Numbered from the stretch's first letter, positions 7,946 through 16,395 are shown. The stretch is DNA of 64,000 bases from Lachnospiraceae bacterium (GCA_016284355.1 JAEEOQ010000111.1:30991-94990), one strand, 5' to 3'. Translations and numbers: made by a program. The notes: a model not told the origin generated them from the sequence alone.

Positions 7946-8032
7946 ACATATGTACCAGGTACCAGTGTAAAAAAATGACATATGTACCTGGTACATGTGT
8001 CAAATTTTTACACTGGTACCTGGTACATATGT
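7946..8032. repeat. Triple dispersed palindrome forming a 28-bp perfect inverted repeat between convergent genes
   Basis: Three copies of the 23-nt palindrome occupy 7946-7968, 7978-8000 and 8010-8032. The outer two with their A/T runs are exact reverse complements over 28 nt (7946-7973 against 8005-8032), and the middle copy forms its own hairpin in the loop. The unit fills almost all of the 99-nt gap between the carboxylesterase stop and the DUF4097 stop. A run of A before and T after the stems would let it act as a bidirectional terminator. No other terminator is visible here. Confidence 0.85.
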
Positions 8033-8041
8033 TATTATCTG

Positions 8042-8995
8042 TTACTTTACAATCTCAAATTTTATATCTCCGGTGTCGGTGGTTATCTCGCACTTTCCAC
8101 CGTTTGTGGTCTTTGGCACATTGATACTGCCGGTATCTGAGGAAGCAAAGAATACCTTGTCTGAAAGGAACGAGCCCTTTACGCTGCCGGTATCAGTTGT
8201 AACGTAAACCTCTGCGGCATCACATCTTTCAATTCTTACATCGCCTGTGCTTCTCTCTATTTTCATGGTATTTGTTACAATAACATTTTTAAGATCCATA
8301 TCTCCTGTTGATCCATCAGAAGTAAGGTTTGCGCAGGTGCTGTCTGTTACGCTTGCGCTGCCGGTACTGTTATGGATATAAAGATCGTTTTTAACGTTTA
8401 CATCCTTAAGGCTCTTCATTCCTGTAGATGTAACAAGCTCCATATTGTTTGCAGATACACCGTCAAGAGTTATCATTCCAGTCGAAAGATTGATCTTAAC
8501 ATCTCCACTTGCACTTGCATAGCATCTTACATCTGCTGTATCACCTGTTATATCGATCTCGCTAAAGGAGAAATCTGAAGGGATATCGATATTTCCGGTA
8601 TCCGTATCAATTTTAAGATTCTCATAAATTTTTTCAGGAAGATAAACCGTAACCTCAGGGCTGCGCATTGAAAACATGGAAAAATCGGATATCTTGCGCT
8701 CATTTACGGATTTGATGGTAAGAGTACCGTTTGAAACGCTGACCTCATGTCTAAGCTTTTCTTCCTCAAAGCATTCAACGGTTGTCTTGCCGTTTGTGGC
8801 AGGCTTAAATGTCAGCCTTGTAATATCTGTATCAACTGAAATGTTTTTAAAGCTTTCCGAAAAATCGTATGTATTTGTCACATAGTTGCTGTTATCAAGC
8901 TTCTTAAAATCAAAATTCATCCTGCTTGCGGCAAATACGCTGACTACAGCTCCAAGCGCCACAAGTGCTGTTGCTATTATAAGTAATTTCTTCAT
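8042..8995 (-). CDS. DUF4097-type beta-strand repeat envelope protein
   Basis: A 317-residue protein with an N-terminal hydrophobic signal or anchor (KKLLIIATALVALGAVVSVFA) and then many short repeats of the form T-DTG-I / STGD, for example IDTDTGNIDI, STGMITLDG, STGDMDLKN, STGDVRIER, DTGSVKG and DTGDIKFEI. This is the right-handed beta-helix-like pattern of DUF4097. Such proteins sit outside the membrane; their biochemical role is unsettled. Its ATG overlaps the stop of the DUF1700 gene (TAATG), and together with the PadR gene upstream it forms a three-gene unit. Likely regulated by that PadR protein. Confidence 0.85.
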   Translation of the reverse strand: MKKLLIIATALVALGAVVSVFAASRMNFDFKKLDNSNYVTNTYDFSESFKNISVDTDITRLTFKPATNGKTTVECFEEEKLRHEVSVSNGTLTIKSVNERKISDFSMFSMRSPEVTVYLPEKIYENLKIDTDTGNIDIPSDFSFSEIDITGDTADVRCYASASGDVKINLSTGMITLDGVSANNMELVTSTGMKSLKDVNVKNDLYIHNSTGSASVTDSTCANLTSDGSTGDMDLKNVIVTNTMKIERSTGDVRIERCDAAEVYVTTDTGSVKGSFLSDKVFFASSDTGSINVPKTTNGGKCEITTDTGDIKFEIVK

Positions 8996-9597
8996 TAGAC
9001 TTCAGTCCCCTTTCCAATAACCATTGTCTTTATTCCAAGTGCGATCTTCTTTGTGAGTATAAATGCTGCTTTTGAAAGAGCCACGCATCCTGCAAACATA
9101 AAGATTGCAAAGCCTGCAAGTGCTACGGCTGAACCTGCTACAAATATTGCTCCCATAATGTTTGTTTTGGTCACATAAAATATAGCTCCAAGTACACCTG
9201 CTACCGCTCCGACTGCAAGTCCAAGATCTGCAGCCCAGATACCGATAAGCACCGCCCAGAGAGTGATGTAAAGTGAAAAGCATACTGCAAATGCTGCGAT
9301 AAGAAGCGGAAACCAAAGCGGGAAACCAAGTATTAACAGTGCTATCTCCCAGCCCTTTCTTGGCTGTTTCTGCTTTACCTTTTCTTTTACGATCCTTGTC
9401 AAAGGAATCTCTGACATGATCTGATCTACTATTTCGTCTACAGAGCCTACGGCTGCCACAGCCTCCTCTTCGGAAAGCCCGTCTTCCATACGATCGTCGA
9501 TCATCTCCGAATAGAAAAGCACTCTTTCGTCAATGTCGCTTTGTGGAAGGCCGTTAAGCCTGAACTTAAGCTCGAATAAAAACTGTTCCTTATTCAT
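8995..9597 (-). CDS. DUF1700/HAAS-type membrane protein
   Basis: A 200-residue protein with a soluble N-terminal helical part (QFLFELKFRLNGLPQSDIDERVLFYSEMIDDRMEDGLSEE split by a GSVDEIVDQI helix) characteristic of DUF1700/HAAS proteins, followed by about four hydrophobic segments from residue ~85. The family is usually found next to PadR regulators and DUF4097 proteins, exactly as here, and is thought to act in envelope-associated signalling. It overlaps the padR-type gene by 8 nt and the DUF4097 gene by 1 nt, so expression is coupled. Confidence 0.87.
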   Translation of the reverse strand: MNKEQFLFELKFRLNGLPQSDIDERVLFYSEMIDDRMEDGLSEEEAVAAVGSVDEIVDQIMSEIPLTRIVKEKVKQKQPRKGWEIALLILGFPLWFPLLIAAFAVCFSLYITLWAVLIGIWAADLGLAVGAVAGVLGAIFYVTKTNIMGAIFVAGSAVALAGFAIFMFAGCVALSKAAFILTKKIALGIKTMVIGKGTEV

Positions 9598-9910
9598 TTA
9601 CGTTGTCCTCCTTGCTGATAAACCTGTATACTGCCATGATCTCTTTCCAGTCTTCCTTAAACTCTTCTATACGTTTAAGCCCCGGCTCTGTAATGTGGTA
9701 ATACTTTCGAAGCCTTCCCTCATGCTCTGCCGTTCGAACGGTGAGCATTTTCGCGTTCTCAAGACGTTTAAGGATAGTATAAAGAGTGGATTCCGAAAGC
9801 TCCAGATACGGCTTCATGTCTTTTATGATCTTATATCCGTAGGAGTCTTCATCCTTGATGGAAGCCAATACGCAAACATCAAGCAAGCCTCGTTTTAGCT
9901 GTATATCCAT
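9590..9910 (-). CDS. PadR family transcriptional regulator
   Basis: A 106-residue winged-helix regulator. The ATG at 9910 starts MDIQLKRGLLDVCVL with GGAGG 6 nt upstream; the open frame extends to 9997 but lacks a ribosome site there. DSYGYKIIKDM, ESTLYTILKRLE (recognition helix) and the wing GRLRKYYHITEPG are typical of short PadR proteins. It is first in a PadR/DUF1700/DUF4097 unit and probably represses its own promoter through the dyad at 9960-9978. The inducer is unknown. Confidence 0.92.
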   Translation of the reverse strand: MDIQLKRGLLDVCVLASIKDEDSYGYKIIKDMKPYLELSESTLYTILKRLENAKMLTVRTAEHEGRLRKYYHITEPGLKRIEEFKEDWKEIMAVYRFISKEDNVNE

Positions 9911-9959
9911 ACCATACCTCCTATTACATAATACATCAGGTAACGTTATACATCTCTTT

Positions 9960-9997
9960 GTGATATACATCGTATCACGAGGTATTATATTTGTCAA
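9960..9997 (-). promoter_or_regulatory. Promoter with overlapping dyad operator for the PadR module
   Basis: On the minus strand TTGACA (9997-9992) and TACGAT (9974-9969) are separated by 17 nt. The -10 lies inside a dyad GTGATA (9960-9965) / TATCAC (9973-9978), so a protein bound there would block polymerase. This fits autoregulation by the PadR protein encoded 50 nt downstream. Confidence 0.65.
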
Positions 9998-10020
9998 CTA
10001 TATTTTTTAAAATATTTTTT

Positions 10021-10075
10021 ACATATGTACCTGGTACATATGTAAAAAAATGACACAGGTACCTGGTACATGTGT
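10021..10075. repeat. Dispersed palindrome, two copies (upstream of the PadR promoter)
   Basis: Copies at 10021-10043 (perfect 11-bp arms around one centre base) and 10053-10075, separated by AAAAAAATG-like linker. The second copy belongs to the 97-bp inverted duplication shared with 11802-11898. Confidence 0.85.
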
Positions 10076-10143
10076 AAAAAAAGGCCCCTGCCTTAGGCAG
10101 GGACCCCTTTCAAAGAGTCTACTGTGGTCTGTCTTCACCCATT
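10047..10143. repeat. 97-bp inverted duplicate of the 3' end and terminator of the DHH phosphoesterase gene
   Basis: Reverse-complementing this stretch gives the same sequence as 11802-11898 with one mismatch that I can find. It contains the last codons MGEDRPQ-stop of the DHH gene at 11803-11826 as non-coding remnant, the GC-rich terminator stem, seven T, and one copy of the dispersed palindrome. The stem GGCCCCTGCC (10083-10092) / GGCAGGGACC (10096-10105) with the following T run on the minus strand serves as terminator of the DUF6935-like gene. Confidence 0.9.
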
Positions 10144-10148
10144 GGGCA

Positions 10149-10646
10149 TTATGCCCAAGGATCTTCTTCCTTCGGTACCCTTATATCTGCAAGGCACTGG
10201 ATATCATTTATGAACCATTCCCCTGTGGATGGCTTCTTACGAAGCTTTACAGGTCTAACTGAATCAGCGCCTGAGCTCTTTACATAAAGGACCGCCCAGT
10301 TCTCATCGTTAAATGAATATGGATTATCGCTTACTTCGATGGTATAAGGCGCGGTTGGCTTATAACCGTTGTCAGGAGTAGCGCCTGCAAAGAAAGAAAA
10401 AGCCTTGTAATACTTTCCTTTAAGTCTATCGTTTAAAAACTGCTTTTCCATAAGCGAAACACTTTCAGGACCTTTAAGAAAATCAAGCATCTCATATACA
10501 CTATCAGCACTATTTTCGTATGCACAAAGAGCAGCAAGAGCAAGTGCACATGTCTTGTAAGGGGTATCAAGCTTTGCCTCAGGAAGAGCTTTAAGTTCTG
10601 TAAGGTTCTTTGGTAAATCTTTAAAAGTAAACTTTTCTGTAGCCAT
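10149..10646 (-). CDS. DUF6935-like conserved hypothetical protein
   Basis: A 165-residue soluble protein without signal peptide or membrane segment. I recognise the pattern of a Lachnospiraceae family I would label DUF6935: FTFKDLPKNLTELKALPEA at the start, a helical CALALAALCAYE segment, then YTIEVSDNPYSFNDENWAVLYVKSSGADSVRPVKL in pieces, and a C-terminus WFINDIQCL...DPWA. Function is unknown. It is transcribed away from the DHH gene and its stop lies 6 nt from an inverted fragment of that gene's 3' end. GGAGG precedes the ATG at 10646 at normal distance. Confidence 0.75.
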   Translation of the reverse strand: MATEKFTFKDLPKNLTELKALPEAKLDTPYKTCALALAALCAYENSADSVYEMLDFLKGPESVSLMEKQFLNDRLKGKYYKAFSFFAGATPDNGYKPTAPYTIEVSDNPYSFNDENWAVLYVKSSGADSVRPVKLRKKPSTGEWFINDIQCLADIRVPKEEDPWA

Positions 10647-10845
10647 CTTTCAAATCCTCCAATACATAGTGATCATATTACCAAAGACCATTCTACCACT
10701 ATGAGGAAAGGTGCAAATCCCTAAAAAGTGCTATTTGGTCACATGTTTCAAGTTGCCTATATATTTTTACCCCGATCTGTGATAAGATAATAGTGCTTTA
10801 GTCGAGTATAAATGAGAAATTTTTTACATAGAACGGAGAAATCAC

Positions 10846-11826
10846 ATGGCAGACATTAAAGACCTTATTGAAATATGCAAAGGAAAGCATGTTTACATTC
10901 AGACTCATAACTTCCCTGATCCTGATGCCATAGCTACTGCATTTGGCCTTCAGAATCTTCTTAAGAAATTTGATGTTGAATCTACTCTTTGCTATGAGGG
11001 CAAGATCGATAAGATCAGTACAAAGAAGATGACAGATCTTTTCAATATCGACATACACGGATATGGCACTCTTAAAGATACTATGAAAGAGGAAGACTAT
11101 ATCATCTGTGTCGATTCACAGAAGCTTGGCGGAAACACCACAGACTTTGTTGGTGACGAGATTGCAGCTATAGATCATCATCCTACTTACAAAGAAGTAG
11201 AGTACAAGTATAAAGACATCAGACAGGTTGGTGCTTGTGCTACCATTATTTGCGGCTACTACAAAGACCTTGGTATTGAGCCCGACGCGCTTACCGCTTC
11301 AGCTCTTTTATATGGTCTTAAAATGGATACAGCCCAGCTTACAAGAGGCGTAACAGAGGAAGATATTGATGCATTTGCTTATCTTTTCCCTCTTTCAGAC
11401 GGCTCTCTTGTTACGAAACTTGAGCGTAATACTCTTGAATTTGCAGACCTTAAGGCATATGGGGCAGCCATTGAAAATATTAAAGTTTTCGGAAGAGTTG
11501 GTTTTTCTTATATTCCGTTCTCTTGCCCGGATGCTGTCATAGCGATCATCTCAGACTTCATCCTTCAGCTTAATGAGGTAGAGGTAGCTATTGTCTATTC
11601 TGCAAGAGAGGACGGTATGAAGTTTTCCGTTCGAAGCGAAGCAGAAGGCGTTGATGCCGGCAAGATTGCAAATGAGGCCCTTAAAGAATGGGGTAACGGC
11701 GGCGGACATGCTTCTATGGCGGGCGGTCTTATCAAGTCAGATAATCTTGATAAATTAGGACCATATCCCGATGCAGTGATAAATCAGATTTTCCTTCACG
11801 TAATGGGTGAAGACAGACCACAGTAG
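10846..11826 (+). CDS. DHH-DHHA1 family phosphoesterase (NrnA-like)
   Basis: A 326-residue cytoplasmic protein with the DHH fold. Motif I is NFPDPDAIA near residue 23, motif II ICVDSQ, motif III AIDHHP, and the C-terminal DHHA1 substrate motif GNGGGHASMAGG near residue 285. Members degrade nanoRNAs or cyclic dinucleotide products and remove the 3' phosphate from pAp with manganese. Length fits NrnA-type stand-alone enzymes. GGAG lies 8 nt before the ATG. The N of NFPDPDA replaces the H found in many NrnA proteins, so the exact substrate is uncertain. The gene ends in a strong terminator that has been duplicated at 10047-10143. Confidence 0.88.
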   Translation: MADIKDLIEICKGKHVYIQTHNFPDPDAIATAFGLQNLLKKFDVESTLCYEGKIDKISTKKMTDLFNIDIHGYGTLKDTMKEEDYIICVDSQKLGGNTTDFVGDEIAAIDHHPTYKEVEYKYKDIRQVGACATIICGYYKDLGIEPDALTASALLYGLKMDTAQLTRGVTEEDIDAFAYLFPLSDGSLVTKLERNTLEFADLKAYGAAIENIKVFGRVGFSYIPFSCPDAVIAIISDFILQLNEVEVAIVYSAREDGMKFSVRSEAEGVDAGKIANEALKEWGNGGGHASMAGGLIKSDNLDKLGPYPDAVINQIFLHVMGEDRPQ

Positions 11827-11839
11827 ACTCTTTGAAAGA

Positions 11840-11869
11840 GGTCCCTGCCTAAGGCAGGGGCCTTTTTTT
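11840..11869 (+). terminator. Rho-independent terminator of the DHH phosphoesterase gene
   Basis: GGTCCCTGCC (11840-11849) pairs with GGCAGGGGCC (11853-11862) around TAA, followed by seven T. Confidence 0.9.
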
Positions 11870-11892
11870 ACACATGTACCAGGTACCTGTGT
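11870..11892. repeat. Dispersed palindrome, copy after the DHH terminator
   Basis: ACACATGTACC, A, GGTACCTGTGT. It follows the T run of the terminator directly and is part of the inverted duplication. Confidence 0.85.
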
Positions 11893-11910
11893 CATTTTAA
11901 GTAAATTGAA

Positions 11911-11937
11911 AGAGGTCGCATAAGCGGCCTCTTTTTT
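11911..11937 (-). terminator. Terminator between the DHH gene and the convergent potD gene
   Basis: AGAGGTCGC (11911-11919) pairs with GCGGCCTCT (11924-11932) with one wobble pair, with T/A runs on both sides, so it can end transcription from both directions. Confidence 0.75.
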
Positions 11938-11955
11938 CGTGAAATCATATATCGA

Positions 11956-13005
11956 TTACTCCCCAAGTACTTCCTTCCAGAGTGAGTTGTACTTTGCATC
12001 GTACTCTTCACCAAGGTACTTGAAGGTTTCGCAGCGCTCAAGTACTTCAGGGTCAGGGAAAGCAACCTTGCTGTTTCTGATGTCCTCATCTTCGATAAGC
12101 TTTTGAGCCTCTGTGTTTGGAGTTGAATATGTTATATATTCAAAGTTCTTAAGAGCAATGTCAGGTCTGCAAAGGAAGTTAATGAACTTTTCTGCATTCT
12201 CCTTGTGCTCGGCATTCTTAGGTATAACCCAGGAATCGATCCATACGTTAGAGCCTTCCTTTGGTACCACGTACTCAAGGTTTGGATTTTCTCTCTTTGT
12301 ATAGATAGCTTCGCCTGAATAAATAACACCGATTGCAGCGCTATCGCCGATCATCTTATCTCTTACTTCATCTACTACATAAGCCTGAACCACGCCGCTT
12401 GCCTTCTGGTCTTTAAGAAGTTTTGTGGCAGCGTCAAGCTCAGCATCATTAGTAGAATTAAGTGAATATCCAAGATACTTTAAAGCCACGCAGTAAGCAT
12501 CTCTTACGCTCTTTTGCATAAGAATGTTGTCCTGGTATTTCTCATCAAAAAGAACTGACCAGCTGTCGATAGGCTCATCTACCATAGTTTTGTTGTAAAG
12601 GATACCAACTGTTCCCCAGCAGTAAGGCACTGAGTATTTGTTCTCAGGGTCAAACTCTCTGCTTGACTGAAGGTACTGCTCACCAATATACTGAATGTTC
12701 GGAATGTTGTTAAAATCGATCTCAGCAAGAAGATCCTCTTCTCTCATTCGCTGGATCATGTAATCGGAAGGACACACAACGTCGTACTTTACAGCACCTG
12801 TAGCAACCTTTGGATACATGGTTTCATTTGTGTCAAATTCGTCGTATTTAACCTTAAGTCCTGTTTCTTCTTCAAAGATCTTAAGGACATCCTTATCCAT
12901 ATATTCACCCCAGTTATATATGTACAGGTCAGCCTTTTTGCCGCATCCGCCAAAAACCCCGGTGGCAACTACAAGTAACAATAATAAAGCAGTGATCTTT
13001 TTCAT
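11956..13005 (-). CDS. potD: Spermidine/putrescine-binding lipoprotein
   Basis: A 349-residue lipoprotein: signal MKKITALLLLLVVATGVFG with GGC lipobox at residue ~21, then the PotD hallmark LYIYNWGEYMDKDVLKIFEEETG, YDVVCPSDYMIQRM, PYCWGTVGILYN and WIDSWVIPKNAEHKENAEKFINF. It binds polyamines outside the membrane and hands them to PotB/PotC. It is the last gene of the regulator-potA-potB-potC-potD operon, 23 nt after potC. AAGGAG precedes the ATG by 10 nt. Ligand preference between spermidine and putrescine cannot be read from sequence. Confidence 0.93.
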   Translation of the reverse strand: MKKITALLLLLVVATGVFGGCGKKADLYIYNWGEYMDKDVLKIFEEETGLKVKYDEFDTNETMYPKVATGAVKYDVVCPSDYMIQRMREEDLLAEIDFNNIPNIQYIGEQYLQSSREFDPENKYSVPYCWGTVGILYNKTMVDEPIDSWSVLFDEKYQDNILMQKSVRDAYCVALKYLGYSLNSTNDAELDAATKLLKDQKASGVVQAYVVDEVRDKMIGDSAAIGVIYSGEAIYTKRENPNLEYVVPKEGSNVWIDSWVIPKNAEHKENAEKFINFLCRPDIALKNFEYITYSTPNTEAQKLIEDEDIRNSKVAFPDPEVLERCETFKYLGEEYDAKYNSLWKEVLGE

Positions 13006-13028
13006 TCTTTAAAAACTCCTTAGTATAT

Positions 13029-13823
13029 TTATTTTGAAGTCTCAGGCGAAATGTCTTTCTTTCCTGCAGATCTTCTGTTCACTATGATAAGAAGGATAAG
13101 CACCGACATAAAAAGAAGTGTGCTAAGGGCGTACATCTCAGGCTTAATTCCTTTTCTCACCTCTGTATAGATCTTGGTAGACAGTGTATCAACTCCGGGG
13201 CCTTTTGTAAAATGAGTGATAACAAAATCATCAAGGGACATGGTAAAAGCCATAAGAAAGCCCGATAAGATCCCCGGGAAAATGTCAGGGAAAATAACTT
13301 TCCTGAAGGCATAAAAATGACTGGCTCCAAGGTCAAGTGCCGCCTCGTAGGTATTTTTGTTGGTCTGTCTGATCTTTGGCATAACAGAAAGCACAACGTA
13401 CGGCAGGTTAAATGTAATGTGTGCAAAAAGCACGCTTACAAAACCAAGTGAAAACTTAAGGGCAATAAAAAGAAGCATAAGCGAGATACCTGTTACGATA
13501 TCTGCATTAAGCATAGGAATATTGGTTATGCCCATAAGTATGGTACGCGGAAGTTTTTTCATTCGGTTCATGGCTATGCAGGCCATAGTTCCCACAACCG
13601 TAGCCACAAGAGCGCTTACAAAAGCTATAACAAGGGTATTTACAAGAGCAGACATAATGTCTTCGTTTGCAAACATCTTAGCATACCACTCAAAGGTAAA
13701 GCCGCCCCACTTTGCCCTTGACTTGCTGGCATTAAAGGAAAGCACCACAAGCGTAGCTATCGGAGCATATAAAAATATAAGGATGAGGGCAAGGTAAACA
13801 TTCTTGCCGATCTTTTTTACCAT
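13029..13823 (-). CDS. potC: Spermidine/putrescine ABC transporter permease
   Basis: A 264-residue permease with six hydrophobic segments and the EAA loop (YEAALDLGASHFYAFRKVIFPDIFPGIL). The sequence FSLDDFVI-like MSLDDFVITHFTKGPG is a PotC mark. It overlaps potB by 7 nt; GGGGAGGG 6 nt before the ATG lies inside potB, so translation is coupled. It forms the channel together with PotB. Confidence 0.93.
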   Translation of the reverse strand: MVKKIGKNVYLALILIFLYAPIATLVVLSFNASKSRAKWGGFTFEWYAKMFANEDIMSALVNTLVIAFVSALVATVVGTMACIAMNRMKKLPRTILMGITNIPMLNADIVTGISLMLLFIALKFSLGFVSVLFAHITFNLPYVVLSVMPKIRQTNKNTYEAALDLGASHFYAFRKVIFPDIFPGILSGFLMAFTMSLDDFVITHFTKGPGVDTLSTKIYTEVRKGIKPEMYALSTLLFMSVLILLIIVNRRSAGKKDISPETSK

Positions 13824-14632
13824 AACGAGCCCTCCCCTTCTTTATCGTATTTAGCTGTAATAAGCATGCTGACAAAGATAAAGATCATCAGCACGATAGA
13901 AAGGCCGGAGCCTGTATGCCAGTTCATTATCTGAAACTCCTGCTCGATAACATTGCCAAGAAGCAGTATCTTGCCGCCTCCGAGTATATCTGAGATAACG
14001 AATGTGGTAAGAGCAGGTACAAAAACCATGGTAATACCGCTTATGATACCCGGAAGTGATAATGGCAAAGTAACCTTCACAAAGGTCTGAACCTCATTTG
14101 CCCCAAGGTCTCTTGCCGCGTTAAGCACGTTGTCGTCTATCTTTACAAGTACGTTGTAGATAGGAAGCACCATAAATGGCAAAAAGTTATAAACCATGCC
14201 AAGAATGATGGCAGAAGGTGTGTTTATTATGTTCTGTTTTGGAAGCCCCACTGCGGAAAGCACGGTATTAATAACTCCGTTTTTATCAAGAAGGGTCTGC
14301 CACGCAAATGTCCTTAAAAGAAAGTTCATCCACATGGGAAGTATAAATATAAGTACAATAAAGCTGCTTGAGCTTCTGCCCTTGCCTTTAAGTATCATAG
14401 CGAGCGGATACGCAAGGAAAAGGCAAAGCACCGTACTTATAAGCGAAAGCTCAATTGAAAGCCATAATGCCTTAAGATTTACAGGCTTTGAGATCTGCGC
14501 GATACTCCCAAGGGTAACGTTAAAATCGTTATCCGTAAATCCGTAAAACAGTATAAAGAACAGTGGTATAACAATAAATGCCACCATCCAGAGAGTATAC
14601 GGGGCAGCAAGTAGTTTACCGTTACGTTTCAT
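13817..14632 (-). CDS. potB: Spermidine/putrescine ABC transporter permease
   Basis: A 271-residue permease with six hydrophobic segments. The EAA loop [26 protein letters not shown] and the following [18 protein letters not shown] are typical PotB sequences. Its start overlaps the end of potA by 11 nt and its end overlaps potC by 7 nt. Confidence 0.93.
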   Translation of the reverse strand: MKRNGKLLAAPYTLWMVAFIVIPLFFILFYGFTDNDFNVTLGSIAQISKPVNLKALWLSIELSLISTVLCLFLAYPLAMILKGKGRSSSSFIVLIFILPMWMNFLLRTFAWQTLLDKNGVINTVLSAVGLPKQNIINTPSAIILGMVYNFLPFMVLPIYNVLVKIDDNVLNAARDLGANEVQTFVKVTLPLSLPGIISGITMVFVPALTTFVISDILGGGKILLLGNVIEQEFQIMNWHTGSGLSIVLMIFIFVSMLITAKYDKEGEGSLW

Positions 14633-15698
14633 CTATCTTCACTGCCTCCTCATCCTCACTTTCAGGCTTGTTCATGATCTGGATGTCAAAAGGATCAACC
14701 TTTATACCGACCCTTGCGCCAACAGGTGAAAGATCTGTGCTGTGTACAAGCCACTCTCTTCCTGCCGCTTCAACTTCCATCTCATAATGAACGCCCTTAA
14801 AAATAAGGCTTGTAACAACGCCGTCAAGTGTACCGGCTCCTTCAGGTACAAGGTCTATATCTTCAGGTCTTATTACTACATCTACAGGCTTATTGATGCC
14901 AAAGCCCGTATCAACGCATTCAAATTTATGTCCAAATATCTCAACAAGTTTATCTTCAAGGAAAGTAGCAGGGAAAATGTTGCTCTCTCCGATAAAATCT
15001 GCCACAAAAGCGTTACAAGGCTCATTGTAGATATCCTCAGGGGAACCTATCTGCTGGATATAGCCCTGGTTCATAACCACTATGGTATCTGACATGGTAA
15101 GCGCTTCTTCCTGATCGTGGGTTACATATACGAAAGTAATACCAAGCTCATTTTTAAGTCTTATAAGCTCGTATTGCATGTCCTGGCGAAGCTTAAGGTC
15201 AAGAGCGCCAAGAGGCTCGTCAAGAAGGAGCACCTTTGGCTCGTTTACTATAGCTCTTGCTATGGCAATACGCTGCTGCTGACCGCCTGATAAAGAGTCC
15301 GGCATACGGTTTTCAAAGCCGTCAAGATTAACAAGCTTAAGAGCATACTTTACCTTGTCTTTTATATAATTACCGCTCTTTTTCTTTATCTTAAGACCAA
15401 AGGCAATATTTTCCGCCACAGTCATATGTGTAAAAAGGGCATATTTTTGGAAAACCGTATTAAGCTCTCTTTTATTTGGAGGAAGATTTGTGATATCCTT
15501 CCCGTCAAAAAACACATGGCCGCTATCAGGAGTCTCAAAACCGCCCATAATACGAAGGGTAGTGGTTTTTCCGCAGCCTGAGGGTCCAAGAAGTGTAAGA
15601 AATTTATTTTCATTAAAATACAGGTTCAGATCGTCAAGCACCACATTATCCCCGTAGCGTTTTGTAATCCCTGCAAGTTCTATAAGCTTATTAGCCAT
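14622..15698 (-). CDS. potA: Spermidine/putrescine ABC transporter ATPase
   Basis: A 358-residue ATPase. Walker [10 protein letters not shown] at residues 38-46, signature LSGGQQQR, Walker [13 protein letters not shown], switch [11 protein letters not shown]-terminal TOBE-like regulatory domain (about 240-358, including VVIRPEDI) is present as in PotA. It lies 26 nt downstream of the regulator gene and energises uptake through PotB and PotC. Confidence 0.94.
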   Translation of the reverse strand: MANKLIELAGITKRYGDNVVLDDLNLYFNENKFLTLLGPSGCGKTTTLRIMGGFETPDSGHVFFDGKDITNLPPNKRELNTVFQKYALFTHMTVAENIAFGLKIKKKSGNYIKDKVKYALKLVNLDGFENRMPDSLSGGQQQRIAIARAIVNEPKVLLLDEPLGALDLKLRQDMQYELIRLKNELGITFVYVTHDQEEALTMSDTIVVMNQGYIQQIGSPEDIYNEPCNAFVADFIGESNIFPATFLEDKLVEIFGHKFECVDTGFGINKPVDVVIRPEDIDLVPEGAGTLDGVVTSLIFKGVHYEMEVEAAGREWLVHSTDLSPVGARVGIKVDPFDIQIMNKPESEDEEAVKIDET

Positions 15699-15724
15699 TT
15701 TAAAAGCCTCCCATAATTATCATA

Positions 15725-16270
15725 CTAAAAACTTGGCGGAGTCGAGATCCAAAGGACCTTCGCGCCGGAACTTCCCGCTTTTATATAATGGGTCTTTCCT
15801 GCCACATAGTAGAAAGATTCACCTTTTTTTGCCTTATAGCCCTTGCTTCCGATATATACGGTAATACTTCCCGAAAGCACGTACCCAAATTCCTCTCCTT
15901 CGTGAGGGTTGTCAGGGTAGGTAGAGCCGCCGGGCTCAAGAGTAAGAAGAATAGGTTCCATCTCATTTTTCTGGGCATTTGGAATTACCCACTCTATGGT
16001 GTTGCCAAGCTCGCTGTCAATTTTTTCAAAATAGTCACTTTTTTTGAATACCACCTGGTCCGGCTCGCTGTCCGTAAAAAACTCTTCAAGATTGGTGCCA
16101 AGGCACTGTAGTATGTCTACAAGAGTAGCTATGGAAGGTGAGGTAAGATCGCGCTCAAGCTGAGAAATAAAGCCTTTTGAGAGCTCGCACCTGTCCGCCA
16201 GTTCCTCCTGCGTAAGATTCTTTTGAACTCTTAGTTCTTTGATCTTCTGACCTATAACCAACTGTTCCAT
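15725..16270 (-). CDS. XRE-cupin transcriptional regulator of the polyamine operon (PuuR-like)
   Basis: Up to 181 residues: an XRE-type helix-turn-helix at residues ~8-62 (IKELRVQKNLTQEELADRCELSKGFISQLERD) and a C-terminal cupin-2 domain (EPILLTLEPGGSTYPDNPHEGEE, then GYVLSGSITVYIG). This architecture senses a small ligand, probably a polyamine, and represses transport. The ATG at 16270 sits directly after AAAGGGG; an in-frame TTG at 16261 (VIGQKIKEL) has a better 9-nt spacing and may be the true start. A perfect palindrome lies in its own leader at 16284-16300. Confidence 0.88.
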   Translation of the reverse strand: MEQLVIGQKIKELRVQKNLTQEELADRCELSKGFISQLERDLTSPSIATLVDILQCLGTNLEEFFTDSEPDQVVFKKSDYFEKIDSELGNTIEWVIPNAQKNEMEPILLTLEPGGSTYPDNPHEGEEFGYVLSGSITVYIGSKGYKAKKGESFYYVAGKTHYIKAGSSGAKVLWISTPPSF

Positions 16271-16283
16271 CCCCTTTGTAAAA

Positions 16284-16300
16284 CTAAACTAAAAGTTTAG
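16284..16300 (-). promoter_or_regulatory. Palindromic operator in the leader of the polyamine operon
   Basis: CTAAACT, AAA, AGTTTAG: perfect 7-bp arms with 3-nt spacer, between the promoter and the regulator start. It is the obvious candidate site for the XRE-cupin protein, giving autoregulation of regulator and transporter. Confidence 0.6.
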
Positions 16301-16318
16301 AAATGGTAAACTCTGCTC

Positions 16319-16347
16319 ATTATACACCGTAGGTTTATAAAATGCAA
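16319..16347 (-). promoter_or_regulatory. Sigma-A promoter of the polyamine operon
   Basis: Minus strand TTGCAT (16347-16342), 17-nt spacer, TATAAT (16324-16319), with TG two bases before the -10. Confidence 0.72.
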
Positions 16348-16386
16348 TATATTTATAAATAAAAGCTACTGTCCCTCGGTTTTTTA

Positions 16387-16395
16387 TGGTATAAT
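16387..16395 (+). promoter_or_regulatory. Extended -10 promoter for the small gene at 16424
   Basis: TGGTATAAT is an extended -10 element 28 nt before the coding start. No good -35 is visible, which is usual for extended -10 promoters. Confidence 0.55.

Larger units (their letters stand above)
11802..11898. repeat. 97-bp inverted repeat partner of 10047-10143
   Basis: Contains the final codons of the DHH gene, its terminator and a dispersed palindrome. With the copy at 10047-10143 it brackets a 1.66-kb segment carrying the DUF6935-like gene and most of the DHH gene. Confidence 0.9.

Noticed and set aside
7946..8032. CRISPR-like array of short repeats
   Set aside because: Units alternate in orientation, spacers are short A/T runs rather than unique 30-nt sequences, and no cas gene is present.
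10050..10262. Open frame on the plus strand starting with a VPGT-type peptide
   Set aside because: It consists of the dispersed palindrome, the duplicated terminator and the antisense of the DUF6935-like gene; no ribosome site.
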